Shown piece after piece: positions 48,762 to 61,600 of a DNA stretch of 64,000 bases. This DNA comes from Climacteris rufus (Eukaryota; Chordata; Aves; Passeriformes; Climacteridae), in contig VZRZ01004327.1 of NCBI GenBank assembly GCA_013398175.1, positions 1 to 64,000 of the forward strand, read 5' to 3'. Each line of letters starts with the position of its first letter. The stretch's first letter is position 1. Made by a program: the position numbers and the translations under genes. The notes beneath the pieces are model-generated. The model ran no database searches and had not been told where the DNA came from. It worked only from the letters and a program-made list of their open reading frames with translations.

Positions 48762-49716
48762 TGTCGTGGTTTAGCCCTGGCCAAAGGCCAAGGCCCCATG
48801 AAAGGCCACTTTTCCCACCCCCTTTGCACCTGGACAGGGGAAAGGAATGTGTTGCTGAGACAAGAACCCTGACAGAGGAGAATTACAGCCAGGCTAAAAC
48901 AGGCTCACCACTTATAAGTGATAACGTGAATTTATTACAGAGTTAAAGGAGCAAGCAAAAACATCTTTTTAAACACTCTTTCCTCTTTTCCCCTACCAGC
49001 AACAGCCCTACAGCCCTCCCTTCTCCCAGAAGGTAAAGGGAACCCAAGGGGGGGTTTCCTCCTAGTTAGTTCAGTCCTCAGATGTCTTCTTTTCTTGGCA
49101 AAATACCTGGAAGGGAGGTGGGGTTTTTTCTTCCGTCTCTTACCCCTAGTTCGCAGATACTCTCTCTCTTTTTTGGCACTGTGGCAGGTTCGCAGAAGTC
49201 GGCAGGCAGCCCGCCCGGACCTGACGCCGCTTTTTTTCCTCCCAGGTCAGGCTGATCCAAACTTAGGGTAAGGGCGACACACAGCTTCTTTAACTTACGT
49301 GACTCCTTCAGTCCAGTCCCCAGGAGCAAAAGCCTCGTTATCTGCGTCAGTTCCTCACCAGACCAAAGTCCCTCTGGTAGAAGTTCACCTCCTCCTGCCC
49401 CATAGTGGGGTGGATCTCGGCTCCATCNTGTTTTTTCTACATGCTGTACTACTTATTTCCCTGCCTATCTAAAACTACATGACTACATTGTTATAACTAC
49501 ATGGTGCGTGCCTGTGTACTCCCGAGTTTGCTTCTTAAATATGTTGTCACAGAGGCGTTACCTTCCTTCCTAATTGGCCCAGTGGTGGCATAACAGCCCG
49601 TCCATCAGAGATAGGCCCTGGCTGGACAGCTGTGGAAGCTTCTGGCAGCTCTTTACAAGAGCCATCCTTTGGCCCTCACCACACCCAAAAAGCTAGATCC
49701 CCCTCAAACTACCACA
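48762..49716 (-). mobile_element. 955-bp LTR element with perfect 5-bp target duplication
   Basis: On minus it starts TGTGGTAGTTTGAGGGGG and ends GGGCTAAACCACGACA. The 5-mer GAGAG flanks it exactly at 48757-48761 and 49717-49721. The right 288 bases (49429-49716) match 404-694, including the TATA-like box (49543-49531). An AATAAA polyadenylation signal lies at 48935-48930 on minus. The single N at 49428 sits where the similarity to the 1-694 copy stops. TSD, TG...CA ends and ordered signals support one integrated solo LTR of the ERVL type. The minus open frame 49078-49329 lies inside it and is not recognised. Confidence 0.85.
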
Positions 49717-49721
49717 GAGAG

Positions 49722-50789
49722 ATATAGAAAATGAGATAAAAATACAATTCAGATCTAAGAAAATTCATATTGTATCCACATCTTGAATTCTGTGTGGATT
49801 ATTCTGATCACTTCTGTGTCAAGAAAATGTAGCAGAACCAAAAACACAGAGAAGGAAGAAAATGGTGATTGGCAGTATGAAAATGCGTCTGTACAAGAGC
49901 TAAATAGCTTAGGACTTATGAGCTGGAGAACTGATAAAATAGAAGTGTTATGAAAAAGATATAAAAGAACTTCAGTGTCTTTCCAAGAGAGGAAGAACTG
50001 AGAACTTAAATGAAATGGAAATGTATGTAAATGAATCTGTGAAGTTCTTTCCACAGGATATGGTGACACCCAAATTGTAAAAGCAAAATACATTAAAAAT
50101 TATTAGACAGCCAGTGCAGTACAACTGAAGATGACTATAATCTCTATCACTACCTGACACTCAAATTATCAGAGAATGTACAGAGAGAAGTGCACTTTCC
50201 CTACTCTTTCTCTGTTCCCAAGCAGCCACTGCTGGATGCTCTCATGATATCCAAGAATAGTGAGAGATGCAATCTGACTAAAGAGGAGTGTGGAGAGAGA
50301 GTAAGAAGCTTTGCAGTCAAAAAGATGCATATACTATGTGATTATGTGTCATAATTCAAAGCCAGTAAGCAACACAAGAGTTACAGAAACTCAATTTATT
50401 AACGCCTATGAGCACATCCAAATCTAAAAAACAAAATGAAATCTTGTCCTTATTCTTGAGAGAAAGACTTTTTAAAAATCACTGAACAAAACTCTGTGAA
50501 GTTAAAACTGATGGGTCTTGCCAGGCATCCTCAAACTCAGACATTTGAGCAAAATATCTGCAAGGCAGTATCTAAAAAAAATTAAGACCAATGTAAACTC
50601 GAACATAAATGCCAGTAAGCATGTAAGAGCAACAAACAGTAACCACAGAGAAAAACTAGAAAATGAGATTTTTATCTAACAGGAGCACTGCACTGGTGTA
50701 TAGCTAGTTGGGAGCAAGGTAAACAATTGGCTGTAAACAATTGGCCATGGTCCTATTATTGTTTCCCCCGAGAAATAACATGAGTAGCA
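49722..50789. other. Unique DNA, no gene seen
   Basis: Overlapping short minus-strand open frames (49755-50160) have no domain. A 13-base word GTAAACAATTGGC is duplicated in tandem near 50719-50746. Confidence 0.5.
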
Positions 50790-51118
50790 GAAAGACATAG
50801 AGAGGTTATAATGAAGTAGGGGTCAGTCTCTTCTGTTGTGTCAAGGGAAAGGATGAGAGGAAATGGCCTTAAATTGCAGCAGGAGAAGTTCAGATTAGAG
50901 AATAGAATTTTTTTTTTCACTGTAAGAGTGGTTAGGCATTAGAATAAGTTACCCAGGGAAGTGGTGGAGTCACCGTCTCTGGAAATGTCCAAGAAGCATC
51001 TGGAGGTGGATACGGTTTAGCGGTGATTATGGTGGTGCTGGGCTGATGATTGGACTAAGTGATTGAAGGTCTTTTCCAATCTTGGTTCTCTGATATTGTG
51101 ATTGTGTGATTCTATGAG
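50790..51118 (+). mobile_element. CR1 LINE 3' end, plus strand
   Basis: Contains GAGAGGAAATGGCCTTAAAT, CCCAGGGAAGTGGTGGAGTC, TGGAAATGTCCAAGAAG and ends GTGATTGTGTGATTCTATGA. This is the CR1 3' region in sense orientation with its octamer tail. It is 5'-truncated and the only well-preserved plus-strand CR1 tail here. Confidence 0.93.
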
Positions 51119-53951
51119 TATAAAAACAAGAAAGGCATGCAAGTGCTATGCATAGAAGAGATATAAAACCTCTTGTCATAAGTCATAAAAAATAAGATCC
51201 AATCTTATAGCTGGTCACACAGAGACTGACTGTGCAGCCAAATTACTTTCACTTATTTACAAAATCAAGACTTGTTATCGTCTCCATCCCACATCACACC
51301 TAGCTGCACAAAGACTTCTTTGCCCTAAAGACAACAATGAAATATGAATAGTGTATTCTCAGTTCTGCTGATGCTCTCTTTAATGATAAAACCACTAAAT
51401 ATAGTAGCTTGTTTTTACTACAATAGCAATAGAAACCTATTGGCATTTAAAGCATTAAGATAAACACTGATGTGTTTTGGACCTAGGATTTGGGGTTTCC
51501 TTCCAGCAAAACAATAGCAAGCAGTCCAGGAGACATTTTATTGAAATTGTTTAAAGAATATATTTCCTGTTTCTCTGTGCATGGAGTACGTTCTTATCTA
51601 GTGAACTATCTAGATGAAGAGCAAAGCAAAATGAGCGCAATCTTCATGTAAAAATTCTAATGACAAAACCATTTACTAACAGAATATAATGCTTCCTTTA
51701 GGTAGTATCCTTTGGACAAAGCCTCAGACAAAACATTCAAAAGCATTGTTCTCTGAAGTTAATTTAGTTAGTTGTGAAATATGATCCAATTCAAACTTAT
51801 TTTTGCCTAAAGCAATACAACTAACAGATGTTTTTCTATTTCTATTTTTTTTTAAACTCTACATCTGATGTAGAAAATAATTTCAAATAGGGAGATAGGT
51901 TAAAATCTCTTCAATAAAGGATGCACTGAATTATAAGGCATTTTAGCACCCTCTTATCCCTTTAGAAAGTTTTTATTACCTTCCTCTTAAAACCTATGTT
52001 AAAATATGTTAATCATCTGCTAGGTACAATTCAGACAGGCAAAATAAATAAATACGAATTAAAAAACGCAAGTCATAAATGCAACTTCTGTCAGTTCTGA
52101 ATTATTAGGAGTGCTCTGTCAAGTCTAAAATCCTGATCATCTTTTCAGTAAAAGAACCAAAACAACTCGACAGTTCCACCTATTTCAAAGATGAATTGTA
52201 ACAATAAAGATCAATTTTATGAAATGCTGTCATTACAGTTAACAAATCAGCATTCTGCGTTTAGTCAAGGACCTCTTTTTGTACTTTTAGAGTACCCACT
52301 CTTGCAATTCTTGTCACTGCAGAGTCAACATCATTGCTGAAGAACAAATTTTTTCAGTTCCTATGTGATCAGTAAAATGTTTCTTAAGATACTGGTATTT
52401 CCATAAAATAAGAGCAGATACAGATGTTTAGTTGTCCATATAGCATCATAAAGGATTCTGAATTCATATCCATTACAGAATCAAAGTTGCAGAGTGAACA
52501 ATTAGAGCTAGGACGCTTTAATTTATTTCAGCTTGTATAGGCTGCAGGAGGGCTTTGCCTGCAAATAAATGAGGCTGTTAAGTTGAAAGGTCTCCAAATT
52601 GTGGACCTTTGTGGACTCCCATTCCCCTCTTTCAGGATACCCCAGAGAAAGTGGTGTTAAGCAGAATACTAATTCTGTGTGGTTCCTGCAGAAGACCAGT
52701 TGGGTCAGGACTGCAATGCATGCAGCTCCCATGTTTGAAATAAGGCGATAAGGGACATCGGGGTACAAGTGCTTTGTTTCTGTCTTGCCTTCTGTATTCA
52801 GATCACCCATGGAGGAATAATCCTTGTTCCTCTAACAATGACTTCTGTGTAATCACACTAGTTTCAAAACCCCAGAAATTATCTGTGCCGTGGACCATTT
52901 GAAATGCAGCTCTAAATTCTGCCTGTACATTCTTGTCCATGCAGTCTGTACAATCAGAAGAAACCTTCATTTTTGAATCCCAAATTAAGACAGGGAGTTC
53001 CAGAGAAACCTGCACTATGTTTATCATGCCTCATACACTCCCTGAAGGACATTTTTAAAAAACATGAAAATTGTCATTGCTGATTCATTTATAGGTGCTT
53101 TTTAAAATTAAAGGTATATTTTAAAACGGGATATTTTTTATTTCTACATTATGAGATTTTATTATTTTGTAGACACTTTTTCTCTACTGTTGGTTGATCA
53201 AAATCACATGAAGATATGGTTGCAAATAATTTGGTGTTATTTGATATAATTTGTAAATACAAAATAAGATTATCAAGGTATTAATCAGGTATAATTCAAT
53301 TTAATGTGGAGCTTGAAATAATCCATTTGATGGAAAAAAATCCAAAAGTAGTGACATAAATTATTCACCCCAAGCAATTCAGCCAGACCTAACAAATACA
53401 GTAAAGAGAAGTTTGCATATTGCACAAAGGGATCATTTTAAATCCTTTATCACTTTGCTCACCTCTCCTGACCTTCTTCATCTTCTTTTCAATTCCAATA
53501 AGGCTGCAACATCACTGCAACACGAAAAGCATTACTGATTCTATTTAAAAGGTGCCAGCCCTGTTGATCATCTGCCTACCCCACTGTCAGTATAGAAACA
53601 TGTTTTGTCTATATTCTGAGAGGGATATGGGAATTATTTTGGTAAGTTAGTGCTTTTAAATAAAATCAAAATATTACTGAGGTCATCATTATATATATAT
53701 ATGGTATCATAATAGTTTTCATTTCTTGAATAAATATATTATTAATTTGGACTTCTATGAAGGTTTCCAACTTTGAGTTGCCGTTACAACTTAGTATGGA
53801 GCGATATAAAAATAAACCAATCAATCAAATTACCAAAGCAAAATAACCACTAAACTTGTTTGGTTTGAAGCACAATACTTAATTCCCCACTCTTAGGACG
53901 ACACTTAGAGATGCACAAGTGCCACCTCCATTGACTTTCTTTGGTTTAATT
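51119..53951. other. Unique AT-rich DNA, no gene recognised
   Basis: Two minus-strand open frames, 52803-53027 and 52523-52810, touch each other in different frames. Neither has a domain I recognise, and no splice-site pattern links them. A short AT repeat lies at 53689-53702. Confidence 0.5.
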
Positions 53952-54274
53952 TGATGCCTTTTTCTCAGGCTGGCAGGAGACCGAAAGACCTGGAGACAAT
54001 GGTTATGGGGAAAAGGGGAAAATAGGTACCTTTATTCTGCAAATCCAAACATGCCAGGCAAGAGGGGATAGCCTGGCCGCCTCCCGATCTGATGGCTTCC
54101 CAGCAGTGTTCCCATGATGTTCCTGAGAGTGAGGCAAGACCCTGAACCCCAAGCAAGAACCCATATTTATAGTAAGTTTTACAATACCATTTAGTTGACA
54201 AAATTCACCCAATTAGTACTGTTACATGTAAGTCGGACATTGGATCCTGTATTACTGTCGTGCTGCTAGCATCA
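53952..54274 (-). mobile_element. LTR with TATA and AATAAA signals
   Basis: On minus, TATA box CTATAAATATGG (54172-54161) is followed about 120 bases later by GAATAAAGG (54037-54029) and an end in AAAAAGGCATCA. The proposed start TGATGCTAGC is the rough inverse of that end. Signal order and spacing fit a retroviral LTR. No matching target duplication was found, so the start could be farther right. Confidence 0.65.
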
Positions 54275-56372
54275 AAGAAGATACGGTGTTCTCTTGGTGT
54301 TCTCTTTCAGGGACCATGGGGAAATCATGGAGGGAAAACATGCTTCTGTTGTGGCTAGGGCAGCAGTGGTATACTGGGGTAGGGGTCAGTGGAAAGCTAC
54401 AGAGTGTTCTACACAGGGAATTACAATAGCATAATGAAAAAGCAAGACTTCATTTCAGCATCACATTTATACACAGATAACACCTCTGTGCCATGGCCAT
54501 GCCCTGTGTCTGGTACCAGTGCTTCAGTCCAATCTTTCCAGGCTCACATCTATTCTGTCAAGACAGGACCTGGTGTCTGCAAGGATTCCTGGGTAAACTT
54601 TGACTTCTGAGGAGTACTCAGAATTGCAAATGAGTCCCTATTGCTAATCCTGTCACAGACTGTTCTGTTCACTTTACAGTATGATTTCCCACACCAAATA
54701 CCTTAATATTTTATGTATTATCCTAAGGGGAAGGGCCTGAAATTTTCAGTTTTAGAAAATATATTTAAATCCTTTCAACTGATTATCATTTGTGAAAATA
54801 AGAGTTGGAAAGATAGATCATCTATATGCTCTTATTTCTGTTTTACCACCCTGTAAACAGCAGTTAAGTCTCTGTTTTGTCAACAGGAACACAATTTGTC
54901 AAGGGTTATATGATCCAGATCTCATGATTTCCAGTGCTGGCCTAAGATCTGTTTCCTTTCTTTCCAGATGATTAATGTGTTCAGTTTGCTGTACTTGGTC
55001 TCTTTAGTACGTGAGGAGAAACTTTACAAAAGAGTGGTTATTCCTGTGCTTTCTCACAGTCCAATAAATCCTGGAAGGTATTAAAAATCAGGCAGAATTA
55101 CACAGAATGACATCTGAAAAGTTTCTGAGATGTTCAAGTGGTTGAACCGTATCATCAGGTTACAAAATGGTCTCACAAAGCAAATAGTCCTCATCCCATG
55201 AAGAACTTGGTATAATCTTTATTGATAAGAAAGTGAAAGGAGAGAACACCAAAAAATTTTCATGACTGGACTGAACCTGAGAAAATTTCTTGGAATCTCT
55301 GTATCTGTGCTCACAATTCAATACAGAACTTATTGGGTCTATCTTCAGTTATAGTGCACACTAAATGAGAATTTGAAAAACGAAATGAAAATTCCTTCAG
55401 TGGCACATTTCTTTTAGGAAACAGGTGTTATCTGAAAATGTAAAGACTCCTCTGTTCCACAGCAGAGATGCTCATGTCTGATGTGCTACCTCTTCATTTC
55501 TCTGTTGCAGAACACAGAAATCCAGACAGTCTTTGGGCTTCCTTGCACCTCTAACATTAACAGCAGCACATTTGCACATTTGCTAATAGTACCTCTTTGT
55601 GTTGCCAGCATCTCCTTGCTGACATCCTATTTTCTTTCCTTGACACTTGCTGTTTACTCTTGTGAGAGGGAAAGAACTGAAAGCCTTGGCATTTTGTTGT
55701 GTGAAACAAGGCAATAGCTGATGAAGTACATTTTCTCACACTATAAGTGTGTTATGCCAGTTACATTGGTGTTGGGAAGACTTTCAGGATTCTCACTCAC
55801 ACTACTGTCTTAACGCTTTCTGAACTGAAGCCAGATTCTGAGAATGCATCAATGCATAAGCATGCTGTGAGTGCTTACTGGGCCTTGCTGAAGAACAAGC
55901 CTAATAAAGTTACGGACTCACTGGCAAGTGATAAAGAGAATTCTCAATTAAAATAAATTACATTGTATCTCAGATTAGAGGGCATATAAACTAGCTTTTA
56001 CTTTCAGTGCCACATGGAATTATTGACAGACATAAGGAAACAAAGTTGTTTCAGACTGCCATAATATAAAAAAATACAGCAATGTTAATAAATACACTTT
56101 AATTGTAATTACAATGAATTCTATTATACATACTATTTTGGAAGAAAAACTTGTTATAGTTATTTCCAAACCGTCTTCATATAAAGTCCATTTTCTCTCA
56201 TTTTTCACTGCAAATTAAAAATATGTGATTACTTTCACGTTAGATTTCATATACTAGATGAAAGAGGTTGAAGACAAAATTCATTAAGAATCTGAACATC
56301 TACAGGGTAAAATCCTGGCAAGGTGGAAAGCAAATCCATCTGCAAACAGCTATGATTTTCTTGGTCTTCCTG
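54275..56372. other. Unique DNA, no gene seen
   Basis: No recognised element. Short open frames only; the frame at 55481-55717 is the longest and has no domain. Confidence 0.5.
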
Positions 56373-56836
56373 TGCCATTGTTTAACCTGGCTGACAGCTA
56401 AACACCACACAGCCTTCCACTCCCTCACCTTCATTGGAACGGGGGAAGGAATCAGAAAAAAAGATAAAACTTGTGGGTTGAGCTTAAACAGTCAGTCTCA
56501 AAGCACTGGGATACTCACCCCACACCCCTCCGCTACCACCAGACAACTCCACCCAGTTTTATTTTTCAGGATGATGCAATATGTCTTGGAATACCTGTTT
56601 GGTCATTTGGGGTCAGCTGTCCCAGTAGTGTTCCCTCCCATCTCCTTGTGCCCCCCCAGTCTACTTGCTGGCAGGGCAGAAGGGGAAGCTTAAAAGTCCC
56701 TTGATTTAGTGTAAACCCTTCTCACTAACAAAAATGTTGGTGTGTTATCAAAATTATTCTCACCCTTAATCCAAAACATGGCACTATACCAGCTGCTAGG
56801 AAGAAAATTAACTATATCTCAGCTGAAACCAGGTCA
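56373..56836 (-). mobile_element. Solo LTR, same family as 3994-4646, with internal deletion
   Basis: On minus it starts TGACCTGGTTTCAGCTGAG and ends CCAGGTTAAACAATGGCA, matching the LTR at 3994-4646 along both arms. The shared block around TTCAGCTG / GAAAATTAACT is nearly identical to the family form. It is about 190 bases shorter; the AATAAT-rich part next to the poly(A) signal is missing or replaced. Flanks TCCTG (56368-56372) and TCATG (56837-56841) match at four of five bases. The open frames here (56268-56704) belong to the LTR. Confidence 0.85.
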
Positions 56837-57424
56837 TCATGAACACAAGAACATTTTACTTATCTTTATCTTCACACCTGTTATGAAAACATATAGATTA
56901 AATGTCCAGGCTCTGCAATGCCAAAGTTCGCAAGTGAATCTGCAACACCACAGGAGCCAAGCAAGGCTTCCATCAAACTCAAGATCCATATATCACATGG
57001 GATCTTTTTGTCTGGGTGTCAGTCAGCTCTAAGACTCTGTAATTCTGAGTTTTATTCTTAGCCAGAATTTCTCTCTGTTTTCTCTGGTGCACAAATGAGA
57101 ATATTCATTCAGGTAAAAAAGTGACCTGACACTCCTAAAAGTGTGCTATGCCAGAGGTATCTTTTTTAAATCAGAATGCACAGATGTATTTTGATATTTT
57201 CTGATGAAAGTAGTATTTTCTTATAAATAGTAGGAGTTTCAATTTTCTCTATAGGCAACCATACATTTATATCTCTGTGTTGCATTAAATGACATGTAAC
57301 CTATTCAACCTCAACATGGAAATAACTATGTGTGTGTTAACTGCCACCTTGGTTATCACAGTTTTTCGGTTCTGTACTAACAAATTATTTGAATTACCTA
57401 AAACTGCAGTATATAGAACTCATC
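56837..57424. other. Unique DNA, no gene seen
   Basis: Nothing recognised. Confidence 0.5.
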
Positions 57425-57670
57425 AACACCTTGAGAGGTCAATCTAGTTCAACAGCTTGCCAACAGAAGGAACAACTGTCTTCAAACCATTCTTGAAAGA
57501 ACCTTGCATAACTTTTTTTTTTAAAAAGAGAGGAAAAACCCTATACAGATATTCCCTGTGTTCTCCATGGATGGTTACTATACTCCTGCCTGAGCACCCT
57601 ATTCCAGTTTTTAATTATTGTCATAGCAGAGGCTGTTCTTTTCCTAACATCCATTGTAAAACTAACCCAT
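57425..57670 (-). mobile_element. Probable old CR1-like LINE fragment
   Basis: The plus strand has CTTGAGAGGTCAATCTAGTT then CAACAGCTTGCC, later CACCCTATTCCAGTTTTTAA and GCTGTTCTTTTCCTAACATC. These are in the order of antisense CR1 3' blocks ('GAGAGGTCATCTAGTCCAAC', 'TTCTTCCTAA.AT'). Heavily diverged, and interrupted by a T/A-rich patch at 57512-57526. Confidence 0.5.
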
Positions 57671-58249
57671 AATTACTCCTGATTATTAATTTTATTTTTG
57701 AAACAATGTTTTTCATTTTGAAGACTTATTTCACCTCTTAGCTTTCTATGACTTGAACAAACTATGTATTCTGGTATTTTTGCAGGTTTGCAAGAGACAT
57801 CAGGTCACATACACCACAGGCAGAAGACTGAATCTTGCAAGACTTCCAGCATCTCCATTTTTGGTTTTCTTTTTCTTGCAGATATTTAGGAAATAGGCCA
57901 ATGTCCATTACTCAGTAGCAGAGGCATGGTAAACAGAAAACATCTGTCACACTGCACTCTTGTGCAATGATTAAATGTTACTGTCTGTCGTTCAGGTCCT
58001 TTACTGAAAGGAATAAAATTACTGGGTATCAATATTCATCATTCCACCTGGAAATTCAGACACTAAAAAGAATCTAATTTAGGTTAGACAACTGATGCAG
58101 CATTTTTTATGTTCTAAACTAGATTTTGATATTATTTTTCATTGAGTTTTCCTCCTTCATGTACATCAATGCAAAATATATCAGTCACTACAAAATCCTA
58201 CTTCTTTGCACTTTTAAGTGAGCACCTGCTGACAGGTGAATCTTTACAA
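57671..58249. other. Unique DNA, no gene seen
   Basis: Nothing recognised. Confidence 0.5.
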
Positions 58250-58255
58250 TCAAAG

Positions 58256-58662
58256 TGTTGCCTTAGGTTTTAACCCTTATATTTTTCAAATTCTGCATTG
58301 TCTGGCATGTATGCTTTATATCTCGTTGGTTGCTGTTTTCTATAGACATAACAGTGCCACTCTGTACTTACCAAGGACATTCAGGCTGCCCAGACCCAAG
58401 CTTCTAAAGGGGGGAGGCGGGGGGGGGGGGGGAGCTAGGGGGAAATTGTAAAGTTTTAATTGGTAAATCTGTGCTGATATGCGAATGGACCAAACCTATA
58501 AAAGTGTGGAGAACTTGTGACTTATCGTCCATTTTGGGTGATGCCCCAAGGAGGGGGCTTTGTCTGCCCTAAATGTACCTTTGAAGGCTCTTCGAATAAA
58601 TACCCACCTTTTATTCCCTTACTCCTGCCTGGCCTCAGTGTTTTGGGCTAGCCTTTTAGGCA
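58256..58662 (+). mobile_element. LTR, plus strand, probable 6-bp target duplication
   Basis: A TATA box CCTATAAAAG (58495-58504) is followed by AATAAA (58595-58600) and an end CTTTTAGGCA, giving a strong LTR signature for the right half. Taking the start as TGTTGCCTTAGG gives flanks TCAAAG (58250-58255) and TCAAAA (58663-58668), five of six matching, as expected for ERVK-type integration. The start is less certain than the end. A long G run interrupts the U3 part. Confidence 0.7.
58409..58442 (+). repeat. Poly-G tract in the LTR
   Basis: Runs of 6, 14 and 5 G lie close together, with the G14 at 58419-58432. Confidence 0.9.
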
Positions 58663-58668
58663 TCAAAA

Positions 58669-61600
58669 GAATAAATAAAATAAATACAAAAGGAAACACT
58701 AGGTATTATAAGTGTCTTGTGGGAAAAAGTAAATCACACTTTAAAAGTAACTCAGGAAATTTTTTAATTAATTTATGTAGTTTTTAATAATTTCCTTTTT
58801 CTCTACGTGTATCTTTCATCCCAGTTCTTTAATCTTACTTTCCTGCTGCTAGTAGATATTCTCTAGCAGTGCATGAGGAGTCTGACTTCATTTAACCTAC
58901 CAAGCAATGTATGATCTTATTCTAAAACTGTAACTACCCATCTTTAAAAAAACAAATTATTAACTATGCAGAGGGTGTAGTGCGTGACTCCTTTTTGGTT
59001 TGTGTTTCTGGTTTTCTTTTAGCATTTGACATTTTGCTATCTAAAAATGATTTAGATTGCACTTTTTTCAATCCCTTCATCCAGGTTCTCTGGTCAACAG
59101 TGATGGGCCACTGCGACAATGACTAAATCCTTCATACAAACATTTAAGATAGATGGATGGAATCACTGTTTAGAAGAGTATCTCTCTATCTTCAGCAGAT
59201 ATAAAGATAACACCATAACTTTGCTCTTCAATGTCTTTGTTCCTCTACAGCCTTTGTTCCCAACTCTGAAATTTATTCTACCATCCACCCAAGAGATGCA
59301 CCTCCATCAATGCATGAAGCAGACTGGTATACTCCTTAAATGCATTTCAGTGGATATTGTTATTGTCATACAACTTCTTTCATAACTTCTAGTTTTCTTG
59401 GATCTTTCACTACTGCTCTTGAAACTTAGTGTCTAACTCCAGAATCACAGAAATTTCTGCATCACTTGCTACCTGACTCTCACCCAGGAAGATCTTGATT
59501 CTCACATCAGATTTGCAAGGCAACATTCCTCCACTGTTCGCCGCTACTTTTTGTCATTTGGGTCTGAAACTTTTGATACAACAGAGACCTTCAACACCAT
59601 GCTATTTCTGCCTTATTTCAATGATACACAAATGTAAACTCCAGTTTCAAATTAATTAAGTGTGCAATGAAAATGGAAGATTCTACTTCATGACTAAATC
59701 CTGTAGGCCCCCTTTATACTCCTGAAACTCCACTTTAGACTAAGCTCTGTAACAGTAAATGTTTAATGAGGTAAATGAAAGTTTTTTAATGCTGGTTGAT
59801 AATTTCTGTGTCACTGATCATTGAATAACATTCCTGTTCAGATTATAACAGGAAATGAAAATGTCTGTGGCAGAATATTCAACGGAAAAGAAGACAGAGG
59901 ACATAAGTAAGAAAGGAAACTAAATAAATACCAGATATTTTTCTAGTGCACAAACATGTGGGTAATTATGCTGTTATGGTGAGACAGGCTTTTGACTGAA
60001 TCTGAATGCAAAGGTTAGTAGTGTCTAAGAAAACTTGAAGTCCTACCATGACTCAAACCCTCAGTGTTTCCCTTCATGCACTCTGAAGAAAAATGGTTGT
60101 GTCTTCTGCAGGGATACAGCCTAAGGATTTCCCTTGATCAGCTCCAGGACTTCTTTTAAGATTTGCTGATTAATGCATTTTTTCCTTACCTCCTTTGTTC
60201 TCATCCCTTTTCCGTGCTATGAAAAGGTGCAACACCACCAAGAAGATTGAAGCCAATTATCTAAGCCATTCCTTAACTATGTCTCAGGCTCCTTACTACA
60301 ATTTAGAGAACATGTCAATGGTACAAACATAAGTTATATCAAACTGAGCTTATTTCCTAGGTGTGCAGAAAAGATACTGGGTATAGACACTCAGCAGCTG
60401 AAGGTATAGTTGGAGTTGATTGACTCGAGGATCTCAAGTATGGTAACTTTGCTTAGTTGCAGGGGAAAGATCCAGACTTTCTAAACTAGGACCTTCAAAG
60501 CTAAATTTGCTGTTTGACTTATCTTCTTCAGTCTTATCTAGCAGTTGAAAAAGAGTGTACACTATTTCTTGCAGGCTAAGTACGAAAATTAACTAAATTC
60601 TTGCATTCATAGGTGAGTTCAGTTGCAGACCACTAAAAGTTAACATGATCATGTTAAAATGTGCAGTTATGAGGCTTTTTTTGGGGAGACATCTCTTCTG
60701 AATTCTAACAGTATAGCTAGAACTAGAAATTGAGCCACCAAGCGCTGGGGAATCCTGGACATGGCAGGATCATTGCTCAGAGGACAAGAAACTTTTGTAG
60801 CCAGTGAGACAGGTTGGATGGGATCTTTGACTTTAACACAGGTTGTTCTTGTCATTTTATCTCCCCTAAAGAACGTCAGCTGTCTGTCAGCTGCTGTCCC
60901 AGAAGACTTAGGATGGATTATCCTTTATTATGTCGGTTGCCTTTGTGCACACATCTTGGATATCACAAATTATATAAGATGACATAATAAAGCTCTTCTG
61001 ACTCATGCCTAGAAATTACAGCTCATCTTGCACTAAGGACAGCAGTTGATCTGGATGGTAACTTTGGTCATGGATGTTTACTGACAAACGTGATATTCCA
61101 TTAAGTCTTTACGATGTGTATTTCAAGATGGCTTTTCCATTGTGGTATCAGCCTCAGTGGTTCTACTGGAACAAAAACACAAATTCTATAAAAAATGAGA
61201 CAGTCACACAGAACACAACACCCAGGATTAATCACTTCCACCCTTTCCTAGGAGTTAGCTCTCCTCACAGAAACACCACCTGAGGAAGTGATTTTCCATG
61301 ATCTTTCTGAATATGCCGGTAAAACAGCTTGATGCTTTCTCAGCATTTTGCTAAAATTTTTGTTGGCTGCAACTGAACATTTTCCAATCCTGTCCATAAC
61401 TAAATAAAATTACCGATACACTTGCAGCAGTTTCTGCCTCAGAAAGAACTCTGAAATACCACAGTAATGGCAGCTGCCTCATATAACTAACTGGCAAAGT
61501 TTTAAGCAAGAGCATGTTTATTCTGTTTTCAAAAGTTATGCCTGTTAATATGAATCTTGCTGAAAATATTCTTTACTTTAAGTGTTCTTACTTCTGACAA

